Below, piece by piece: positions 57,301 to 64,000 of a DNA stretch of 64,000 nt (the first letter of the stretch is position 1; each line of letters starts with the position of its first letter). The notes beneath the pieces were generated by a model, which made no database searches, was not told the origin of the DNA, and was given only the letters and a program-made list of their open reading frames with translations. The stretch comes from Tubulanus polymorphus (taxonomy: Eukaryota; Nemertea; Palaeonemertea; Tubulaniformes; Tubulanidae), in NCBI RefSeq assembly GCF_964204645.1, contig NC_134036.1, forward strand, positions 310,001 to 374,000. Reading direction: 5' to 3'. The position numbers and the translations under genes were made by a program.

Positions 57301-60300
57301 TATGTTCTCTCCTGGTAATATATCTCTGGAATTCATCTTTATTCTGTCTCCTCATTTGATATATTAACTATGGAATCTAGAAGATAAGACAACAGATTAA
57401 CTCAGGATGTATGTGAAGTTTTTACTAAGGAAGTATTTTAAGTAGGTTTCACTAACTTTAATTCTCACCTGGAAATATATCTCTAAATTTCGTCTTTATT
57501 TTGTCTCCTTATAGATATTTGTATATCTAATACTTCAATTGACATTTTTGGTCTAAGTATTTTCTTTGTCACTGGAATGATATCAGGTTTGTGAGACTAT
57601 GTTTTATTTAACAGAATACAACTACCGATCACCAGTGGGTTGTTTGCGACGGACCGGTTGATGCTCTATGGATTGAGAATATGAACACGGTTTTGGACGA
57701 TAATAAAATGTTGTGTTTAGCGAACAGCGAACGTATCAAACTTACTAACTATATGCATATGTTGTTCGAAGTACAAGACTTAGCGGTCGCATCACCTGCC
57801 ACAGTCAGTCGGTAAGTAAATCTTCAAAGAAATTTCAGATATAAGGTATGCAAATGATGCCTTATTTCTCCTAATTGACCGGGGGCCAGTTGCTTACAGG
57901 TTGGTTAAAGATAAATACTATAGTAACAGTGAACTTTTTAACAGTCACTATGTCAACTATCCACTGGTTAAATTTAAAAAACTTTTGAGCAACTGCAGCC
58001 CCAGGTGTCATATCTATAACAAACTTTTGAGCAACTGGCTCCAGACTCTTGCAAATGGTGTTAAAGATAACCGGCAGATAAATACCATAGTAACAATGAA
58101 CTTTTAACTGTCAACTATTCACTGGTTAAATCTTAAAAACGTTTGAGCAACTGGCTCCGAACTTTTGCAAACTGCTATAAAATTTGTAATCAGTTCATTT
58201 CTAAAACTGTAAAATGTTTGTATGTAGTTGTGGTATGGTGTACGTCGATCCGAATGAGTTAAAATGGATGCCGTACGTCCAAACGTGGCTCGCGACGATC
58301 TCATCCAAATTCAAAGAAGAAACCATCGAATACATCATGGAATTATTTCAAAAATACGTCGAGGAAGGTTTGAAATTCGTTCACAAGAAGTGTACGCAAG
58401 CGATGAACCAGGTACGAGAAATATAATCATTATTCATTGAGCTTAAAATTCATGTAAAATAAGATATACTCATGATACAAAGTAACCTTAAACTAGCTTG
58501 ATTAAAAGCTTTGATGAATAAATGGTTTTAAGATTTGATTTTGAAAAAATCCTGGGGCCGGTTTTATTGACCGGTATTACCTTTAACCTAGGGGTTAACT
58601 CGATTGAAAATGAATTGAGTTAGCCCCCAGGTTAAAGGTAATACCAGTCTATAAAACCGGGCCCTGGATCTGGTTCCACAGTTGTGAGTTAAATTTTAAC
58701 CAACAACTATGAAATCGGCACCTGTTTAACTTAGAGAAAACTGGCTACAAAAAAGTGATGTATAAATTTCAGGTTGACATCAGTAAAGTAACGACTTTGT
58801 GTAAACTATTTGAAGTACTACTAACGTACCCTGGTGGACCGAATCTGAACCAGGATCCGTCGAAGTTGAACCCGTTAGTTTGTACGGTGTTTGTATTCTG
58901 TTATCTCTGGTCGATCGGAGGTAATATCACCGATAATTGTTGGGATACGTTTGATACATTCGTCAGAAACCAGTTCGATGATAACGGAGACGCGAAGGTA
59001 AGATGAATTTAACGCTGGACGCAGTTTTACAAACGTGATTCACTCTTTAAAATCTCCTTAATCGATTTGAAATAACCTGAATTAAACATGATAAACTTCT
59101 AGGTCAATTTATGATAAATAGAATTAACAAAGAAATGAGATCGATTTGAAAGAGTTTTAAACTGGGGCCAGTTGCTCAAAAGTTGGTTAGAGTTTTAACC
59201 AGTGGATAGTTGACATAGTTACGATTAAAACTGCATTGTTTCTATGGTATTTATCCGCCGGTTATCTTTAACCAACTTTTGAGCAACTGCAGCCCCTGAT
59301 TTGTAAAACTAAATCCGAACTTTTGAATTGTAATAAAATCAACAATTTAAATTTTTACCTAGATTCTTGCAAATCATTGACTTTGACTCGAAAATTGAAG
59401 CTTAATTGCGTTACCTATATTCAAGTGGGTGTTTACCCACTGAACTGATAAACTTACAAACTGAAAGAGTGTTTGAATATTGAATTGTAACTGACAGTAT
59501 TGTTGTATGTGTATATAGTTACCGCAGAGCGGAGACGTGTGGAGTTGTTACGTGGATGTGGAAACACGTCGTATGGAACCGTGGGAGAAGATCATTCCGA
59601 TGTTCCGTTATAATAAAGAATTACCGTTCTTCGAGACGTTAGTCCCGACCACGGATACCGTCCGGTTCGGGTATCTACTCGAGAAAATGTTGATAGCAAA
59701 ACGATCAGTGCTTTATACCGGTAACACAGGAGTGGGCAAGGTAAGAGCAGAGAGAGAGGGGAGGGGGAGGGAAGGGAGAGAGGGGAGAGATGGTAAGAGC
59801 AGAGAGAATGGGACGCAGCTTACTGAATACTGTATGCAATTATATTCAAACTACCTAAAAATTCATCAAACCCAGTATTTGAAACTAAGAGAAGAGAGAG
59901 AGGGAGAGATGAGAAGGGAGGGAGGGAGATGAGAGGAAAGAGAGAGATGAAAGGAGAGAGTTGAGGAAGATCTCCAGGATAATGTCTTCTTCTATATATA
60001 GCTTTCTACAAGCCGGTATATTTTAACTATGTTCAAGATATTTATTCAGAAGTTAATATTTGTAGCTGCTGCAAGTTAAATACGTTGATGTTTAGTATAA
60101 TTCCCACTTGAGTCTGTAACGTTTGTTGATCTAATTTCAGTCTGTAATCGCTCGCGGATTATTAAACTCGATATCGGAACGCGCCAACTACTGCCCGGTG
60201 TTTATAAACTTCTCAGCTCAAACGAGCAGCCAACGAACGCAAGAGATGATCGAATCTAAATTAGAAAAACGCAGAAAAACTGTCCTAGGTAAGAATCCTC

Positions 60301-63300
60301 ATAAATTACTGTTAGAATAATCTATTCAGTATCAGTAATTAGGACTCCGCTATAAGATGACGTGCTGCACCAGCAGGACATGATCTCAATCAAAATTTAG
60401 TTCAAATTCATTGAACTTGGTAAAATTTGGTAAATTGTGTCTCGTAATGAAGTCAAATTGATGTTTAGGGTTCAAGTAATTCATCATTCATATAGAATTT
60501 GAGAAATTAGGAATAGATTTTAATTGAATCTAAGGAGAAATGCAGTTATCTTGCCTCAAATGGAATCCTGTATTGCCACAGTCAAATGTAGATTCTTCAT
60601 TTAGATGATTGTTTCTAATTTCAGGAGCTCCGATTGGAAAGAGAGTGATTATATTCATTGATGATTTGAACATGCCTAAACTCGACACGTACGGTTCACA
60701 GCCTCCGATCGAACTGCTCAGACAATACCAAGACTTCGGCGGTTTCTACGACCGAGACAAACTCTACTGGAAGGAGATTCAGGATATGACGATGGCGGCT
60801 GCGTGTGCGCCACCTGGTGGCGGTCGTAACCCCATATCGGCGAGATTTATACGACACTTCGCGATGTACTGCATCCCACCTCCATCGGAACATAGTCTTA
60901 AACACATGTTCTCCGTAAGTCTCTACCACCTATACCAATTACTCAGACTGAGATCTTTTGAAATTGTCATCAGATTATGCTTTCTTTCGGTTTGAAAAAG
61001 TTATTTTGGAGATAGCAGCCTCAATTCATGTTTTTCTTCACTTAGAATTCGGGTTTAAAAAGATATGTTTCAAAACGATACCAAACCTTCTCAAATCATT
61101 CCTTGTTGTTGTACAAATATTTCAGGCGATTTTACAAGGATTTCTGGCCGAATTTCCGCATAAAGTTCGCCAGTGCGTTGAACCGATAGTGAGCGCGGCT
61201 GTAGAGATCTACGGACGTATGAGTACCGATCTACTACCAACACCGGCGAAATCTCATTACGTATTCAATCTTAGAGATTTATCAAAATGTATTCAAGGTA
61301 TTGACTAGATTTTCATATCGATCACAATCCAGTTGCACAGTTGACTCTTCAGATAAAAACATTGAAAATCAAGTTTTAACTTTTGAATAAAACTTTTTAA
61401 GAACTGTGGAACTGGATCTAGAAACAGAATTTCAAATTCCACCCTAAACTCACTGTCTGTGTTTAATGTTAGGTATACTGCAGGCCGACCCGGGAGTTAT
61501 TCGCGATAATAAGAATATATTCCGTTTATTCTGTCACGAGTCGATGCGCGTCTTTCACGATCGTTTAATTAACAGCGAAGATAAAACTTACTTCCATCAA
61601 ATACTGGCGGAAATGGCCGGAAAACACTTCAGCGAGGTGAGAAATCAACCCTTTTAGGGTTTAACCGATTGAAAATTAACTGATTTAACCCTTTAAGGGT
61701 TTGAAATTGATTCAGTATCCTAGGAACTTGAGAGATCTTAATGAACAGAAATGTGTAGCAATCATTTTGAATGTTTAAATATTAACTGACTGAAACTGAT
61801 TTGTTTGTTGTAGAATATTGAATCATTTTGAATATTTGAATATTAACCGATTAAACTGTTTTAATTGTTGTAGAATGTCGAAGCCGAGTCGTTTGTTACG
61901 AACCCAATTATATTCGGTGATTTCATTAAAATGGGAGCCGATAAAGCTGATCGTCTTTACGAAGAATTCCAGGACATCAACAAACTTAAATCAGTTCTAC
62001 AAGATGTAAGTAATTCAACGATTCCTCGTGAACTGTTAGAACTGTATAAATCATGCTCATGTTCCTCACTCTCTCACTCTTTCCTCTCTTATTATATTTT
62101 CAGTATCTGGATGATTTCAATATGTCGTCATCTAAAGAAATGAAGTTGGTATTTTTCCTGGATGCGATGGAACACGTATCGCGTATTGCTCGTATGATTA
62201 GACAGGATCGCGGTAATGCTTTACTCGTCGGTGTCGGTGGTACCGGTAAACAATCTCTCACCAGGTGCGTAGTATCTCGGGAATTCTCATACATTGAATT
62301 CTTTGAGTGTCTTAGAAGAATCTTTAAGTTGATGAAACATTTTGAGTTCCGTATTGAGATGATAGTATAGAATCCCACTATGATAATATAAGAGTTTTAG
62401 AATCTTAGACAACGTAGATTCATGTCTTAAACCTCTGGGGCCGGTTCCTCAGTTGAGACTTAAGTCCAAAAATGGTCTTAAATTTTAAGACTGGTTTTAA
62501 GTTGTTAAATGGGTTATAGAACTAAGATGGTCTTAAATTGGTCGTAAGTCTAAGCCATGACTATGGAACTGGACCCAGAGTCTTAGAATAGTTAGGTAGG
62601 ATTACGAACTATTTACTGGTAGCTTCTATCAGGTTTGAAGATTATGCTATGCCTGAATAGGTAGAACGTATTCTAGTTGAAATGAACACACCTGAAGAGA
62701 CCTCTCTGTAGTTTGTTGATCAAATCCTGCCTTAGAATTTCGTCATAAATTTGTCATAAATATTCTCTTAACTCAACCGCTGGTCTATGAGTATTTTCAG
62801 ATAATATAGATGTTTATTTTTCTGGTTGTTATATTTCAGATTGGCGTCACATATTTGCGGATATCGTTGTTTCCAGATCGAACTTAGTCGTGGTTATGAC
62901 TACGCTGCGTTCCACGACGATCTGAAGAAATTGTATCAATTTGCCGGAGTGAAAAATGAGAATACAGTTTTCCTGTTCACAGATACGCAGGTTAATTCTA
63001 AGAGTCGCTAATTCAGGAAATTCTTTAAAAATCTTAAACTGCCCTTTTTCCCCCTATTGCTGATATTTTGCAATGCCTCTGACTAATTTGCCGTTTCAGA
63101 AAATTCTTCAAGATCTTCACAAGTTAAACCGCCCCTTTACTACTCGATACTAACGCCCCCTGGTGTTGTTTCTATATTTCATATAGATCGTAGTCGAAGA
63201 GTTTTTAGAAGACATCAACAATATTTTGAATTCCGGTGAAGTTCCGAATTTATTCGAAGCCGATGAATATGAACAGTTGATTATTGGTTGTCGCCCGGCA

Positions 63301-63368
63301 GCGAAAGAACTCGGAATCGCCGAGGGCAACAGAGAGGCTATATTTGATTTCTGTATCAATAGAGTCAG
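39334..63368 (+). CDS. DNAH6: Axonemal dynein heavy chain 6 (inner arm), 5' part, gene continues past window
   Basis: ATP-driven microtubule motor of the inner dynein arm in motile cilia. Forty-one phase-consistent core exons give about 2610 residues before the window ends. Tail: 39334-39570, 39888-40100, 41454-41574, 42058-42193, 42683-42830, 42976-43098, 43533-43794, 44215-44350, 44601-44814, 45101-45294, 45727-45956, 46583-46989, 47272-47421, 47777-48019, 48443-48586. Linker: 48660-48869, 50011-50223, 50577-50757, 51049-51145, 51452-51728, 52443-52589, 52925-53035, 53119-53244, 53972-54127. AAA1, [10 protein letters not shown] and CFDEFNR: 54515-54968, 55299-55408, 55620-55781. AAA2, GPTGGGKTT: 56222-56434, 56897-57082, 57615-57811, 58228-58411, 58773-58997. 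AAA3, GNTGVGKS and [10 protein letters not shown]: 59519-59740, 60141-60288, 60625-60914, 61126-61297, 61473-61636, 61874-62005. AAA4, GVGGTGKQS: 62104-62264, 62840-62990, 63187-63368. The N-terminal [20 protein letters not shown] and [14 protein letters not shown] blocks point to DNAH6 rather than DNAH3/7/12. All P-loops are intact. Two additional phase-symmetric exons are listed separately. Confidence 0.93.
39614..39627 (+). promoter_or_regulatory. CTCF-like motif (near match)
   Basis: CCACCAGATGGCGA differs from the CTCF core consensus CCASYAGRKGGCRS only in the last base. It lies in DNAH6 intron 1, about 200 bp from an oppositely oriented perfect match at 39815. Confidence 0.3.
39815..39828 (-). 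promoter_or_regulatory. CTCF-like motif (perfect consensus match)
   Basis: The minus strand reads CCACCAGATGGCGC, matching CCASYAGRKGGCRS at every position. A second perfect copy on the minus strand is at 43303-43316. Occupancy cannot be judged, and the word also recurs as part of interspersed sequence in this genome. Confidence 0.35.
40101..40260. repeat. CCCCAAAAAATCTGCGAGCC short tandem repeat in DNAH6 intron 2
   Basis: Four to five imperfect copies of a unit of about 20-25 bp (taccccaaaaaatctgcgagcc). It begins just after the donor of exon 2 and keeps that frame open for about 65 codons, which is not evidence of coding. Confidence 0.6.
40489..41259 (+). CDS. DNAH6: Candidate 257-codon cassette exon of DNAH6
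   Basis: Open segment of 771 bases between a clean acceptor (gctgctctcag) and a donor (CGCGAG|GTGATG). It starts and ends in phase 0, exactly fitting between DNAH6 exons ending at 40100 and beginning at 41454, both also phase 0. It encodes a serine/acidic-rich, probably disordered segment with an Asn/Ser run ([11 protein letters not shown]), several RRxS basophilic sites and [18 protein letters not shown] near its end. Codon use looks like that of neighbouring exons. Vertebrate DNAH6 has no comparable insertion as I know the protein. If the donor is not used the frame ends at 41322, which would make it an alternative terminal exon or a nested open frame. Confidence 0.55.
42238..42420. repeat. 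Two-copy tandem duplication in DNAH6 intron
   Basis: A block of about 110-125 bp (ctgcatctacctcagacaa ... gtctagggttaggtttagggcct) is present twice, each copy ending in a short TTAGGGT-like tract. Confidence 0.7.
43303..43316 (-). promoter_or_regulatory. CTCF-like motif (perfect consensus match), second site
   Basis: The minus strand reads CCACCAGATGGCGC in the intron before the DNAH6 exon starting 43533. Same reservations as for the site at 39815. Confidence 0.3.
45590..45720 (-). mobile_element. Possible tRNA-derived SINE fragment
   Basis: The minus strand contains an A-box-like AGAGTGGTCG followed about 20 bases later by the B-box GGTTCGAATCC with a five-pair T-arm, but no matching 5' acceptor strand. 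The sequence continues into GGCTACAGTTTCTTAGTAAAAG. It looks like a pol III promoter relic rather than a functional tRNA. Confidence 0.35.
46147..46272 (+). CDS. DNAH6: Candidate 42-codon cassette exon of DNAH6 (poly-Ala, Ser-rich)
   Basis: 126 bases between acceptor (gtttgtctcag) and donor (GACG|GTAACC), phase 1 on both sides, inserted between core exons ending at 45956 and starting at 46583 that also join in phase 1. It encodes an alanine tract from a CAGCAG-type microsatellite read as GCA, then [20 protein letters not shown], including a basophilic kinase-type RRHS site. The aspartate codon is rebuilt whether it is included or skipped. No equivalent is expected in vertebrate DNAH6. Confidence 0.6.
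46455..46575. repeat. 49-bp tandem repeat in DNAH6 intron, 2.5 copies
   Basis: Unit aaattaatctcgatttccgttt-cgagaaatcattttcaactc, immediately before the acceptor of the exon starting 46583. Confidence 0.75.
47551..47690. mobile_element. Foldback element, family B
   Basis: 140 bp opening GGGGCCAGTTGCACAGTCAT and closing ATGACTATGTAACCGGCCCC, with inner inverted GACTTAAG...CTTAAGTC and a GGTCTTAAGTTGTTAGACTG centre. Intronic in DNAH6. Other copies at 55913 and 62437. Confidence 0.78.
49010..49440. repeat. Degenerate tandem repeats with TAACCCTAACCCTAGG words
   Basis: DNAH6 intron. About three copies of a ggcatagcagtctcttgttagtcc unit (49070-49150) are followed by three copies of a block of about 60-80 bp carrying GATTGGCTAACCCTAACCCTAG (49255-49415). 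A related block recurs near the window end (63890-63960). The telomere-like words are too short to be a telomeric insertion. Confidence 0.6.
50787..50888. mobile_element. Foldback element, family A, shortened copy
   Basis: About 100 bp from CAGTTACTCAAAACCTAGTT to AACTTCTGAGCAACTGCAGCC with the central TATGTATTTATCCACTGGTT. Intronic in DNAH6. Confidence 0.6.
51177..51227. mobile_element. Foldback element, family A, internally deleted
   Basis: Only the two terminal arms remain, nearly back to back: GGGGTCAGTTACTCAAAAC ... AACCTTTTGAGTAACTGGGCCC, about 50 bp, intronic in DNAH6. Confidence 0.6.
52003..52442 (+). repeat. 29-bp tandem array made of a splice acceptor, about 15 copies
   Basis: Fifteen copies of gtatttatttcgacagggtttgaaatgtt (29 bp) lead straight into the DNAH6 exon at 52443. 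Every unit contains the real intron end (atttatttcgacag) plus the first nine exon bases (GGTTTGAAA). The array therefore presents many near-identical decoy 3' splice sites. Earlier units have ttttgacag or ttgatag variants. Use of an upstream copy would run into TGA within about 12 codons. Confidence 0.9.
53275..53770 (+). repeat. 78-bp pyrimidine-rich tandem repeat in DNAH6 intron
   Basis: About four full copies of a 78-bp unit (core AAACTCCTTAATCCTCCCCT) plus partial units, starting just after the donor at 53245. Because 78 is a multiple of three, the frame of the preceding exon stays open for about 190 codons. The peptide is a simple [15 protein letters not shown] repeat and is not expected to be coding. 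Confidence 0.85.
55913..56052. mobile_element. Foldback element, family B
   Basis: 140 bp opening GGGGCCGGTTCCATAGACAG and closing TTGACTATGGAACCGGCCCC, with inner CTTAAGACCAGTCT arms. It is one of the best-preserved copies. Intronic in DNAH6. Confidence 0.8.
57083..57500. repeat. ATCATCATAATCATCAATAT tandem repeat plus a 165-bp duplication
   Basis: About four copies of a 29-30-bp unit (aactaaatcatcataatcatcaatatatc) run to about 57205. They are followed by two diverged copies of a block of about 165 bp (ctatggaatcta ... tctttattctgtctcct) reaching about 57505. Intronic in DNAH6. Confidence 0.75.
57882..58003. mobile_element. Foldback element, family A
   Basis: GGGGCCAGTTGCTTACAGGT ... AACTTTTGAGCAACTGCAGCCCC, about 120 bp. 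A second, degenerate half-element follows at about 58027-58160, giving a nested pair of GAGCAACTGGCTCC ends. Confidence 0.7.
58554..58674. mobile_element. Foldback element, family C
   Basis: About 121 bp with long, nearly perfect arms: GGGGCCGGTTTTATTGACCG and GTCTATAAAACCGGGCCC outside, GGTATTACCTTTAACCT and AGGTTAAAGGTAATACC inside, around a short centre. Intronic in DNAH6; only copy in the window. Confidence 0.78.
59164..59296. mobile_element. Foldback element, family A
   Basis: GGGGCCAGTTGCTCAAAAGT ... ACTTTTGAGCAACTGCAGCCCC, about 133 bp, very close to the copy at 30667 apart from AG inserted before the final CCCC. Intronic in DNAH6. Confidence 0.8.
61326..61419. mobile_element. Foldback element, family E copy
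   Basis: AATCCAGTTGCACAGTTGAC ... AGAACTGTGGAACTGGATC, about 94 bp, intronic in DNAH6. Same termini as the copy at 10830-10942. Confidence 0.55.
62437..62577. mobile_element. Foldback element, family B
   Basis: GGGGCCGGTTCCTCAGTTGA ... CATGACTATGGAACTGGACCC, about 140 bp, intronic in DNAH6. The right terminus is slightly eroded. Confidence 0.75.
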
Positions 63369-64000
63369 GTATGAGTACTATGTATCATCTGTAGTAGACT
63401 GAAGTTAAGCCTAACCCTAACTAGTGCCGTACAGAGTACAGTGACCAGTGACTGCGGTCTTATCATTGTAAACTAGTGGATATAGAAATTCTACTTACTG
63501 ACTGGAATTAGTGTTGATATTTTGACAGTTTTAATCCAATCCTCTAAATCCAAAAATCCAATAGTTTGTCTTCAGGTTTAGCTGATCAATTAATCCATTT
63601 ATGATAAATCCTGTTTCAAACGATCTCCTGATTCACTGGAATCCTCTTGATAAATCTCTCCTAGTTAAAACAGTTAATAGAGCGAATTGTTTTGTTTATT
63701 TATCAATCCTTAAATTGAGTAATTAGTTTTAATGTAAGTTCCTCAGGTCAATGGAGTCTTATGTATTCACATACTGCTGGTATAGGCCTTAACAACAGGG
63801 CTGAGGTGTATGATCTATGTGCATTGAACCATAGCAAGTGACTGACTGAGTGAGAGGGCTTCACTGTCACTTGACACCTTGGGGCTAGCTCCAGTTGTCA
63901 ATTAGGGTTAGCCAGTATCCAATCATAACCCTAGGGTTAGGGTTAGCTCCTCCCACCAGTGACCCTAGGCTTGTGATTGGTTTAGAGCTGGGTGTGGCAC
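63369..64000. other. DNAH6: Partial DNAH6 intron at window end
   Basis: Starts at the donor following the last visible exon (GTCAG|GTATGAG). It contains no further exon within the window, but has short TTAGGG/CCCTAA-rich repeat sequence around 63400-63420 and 63900-63970. Confidence 0.6.

Noticed and set aside
1..64000. CRISPR arrays, bacterial operons or other prokaryotic systems
   Set aside because: The sequence is intron-bearing animal DNA. The regular repeats found have no conserved-repeat/unique-spacer pattern.

Overview
The window is nuclear DNA of a bilaterian animal. Every gene is interrupted by GT-AG introns, the untranslated sequence is AT-rich and full of short repeats, and the gene set is metazoan: an axonemal dynein, tropomodulin, a facilitative glucose transporter, an FN3 receptor and Ly6 proteins. 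The mix of a fucolectin-type/FN3 receptor, a compact SLC25A44 and small introns packed with foldback elements suggests a lophotrochozoan-like marine invertebrate. The species cannot be read from the sequence. Exon borders below were assigned by reading GT/AG sites and checking that codon phase is preserved across each junction.

Left arm (1-13 kb), all minus strand: two Ly6/uPAR-type GPI-anchor proteins (482-1846 and 11968-12972) flank a 19-exon single-pass receptor (3552-9369). Its ectodomain looks like that of a receptor tyrosine phosphatase (EGF-like, F5/8-type, EGF-like, six FN3, membrane-proximal domain), but it ends in a short tyrosine-rich tail with no phosphatase domain. The 3' end of this gene, last exon included, is copied about 7 kb away at 9.96-10.73 kb.

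Middle (13-38 kb): a gene-poor repeat stretch; SLC25A44 (plus, 18.1-19.8 kb); a 1.6-kb satellite with a 166-bp higher-order unit (20.6-22.2 kb); a 12-AT-hook protein (minus, 22.9-24.9 kb); a class-I GLUT/SLC2A transporter (plus, 26.5-30.4 kb); and tropomodulin (minus, 32.6-35.4 kb, with a probable noncoding first exon near 37.7 kb).

Right arm (38-64 kb): the first 41 core coding exons of the inner-arm axonemal dynein heavy chain DNAH6 (plus), from the start codon through the AAA4 P-loop. The gene runs off the window. A perfectly palindromic-arm RFX X-box lies in the interval shared head-to-head with tropomodulin. Two phase-symmetric extra exons, one of 257 codons, look like lineage-specific cassettes in DNAH6.

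The less expected content is structural. Several foldback (MITE-like) families share GGGGCC-GTT-type ends. Several minisatellites appear to be amplified from the terminus of another foldback family. A 29-bp tandem array is built from copies of a DNAH6 splice acceptor and lies directly in front of the real exon.
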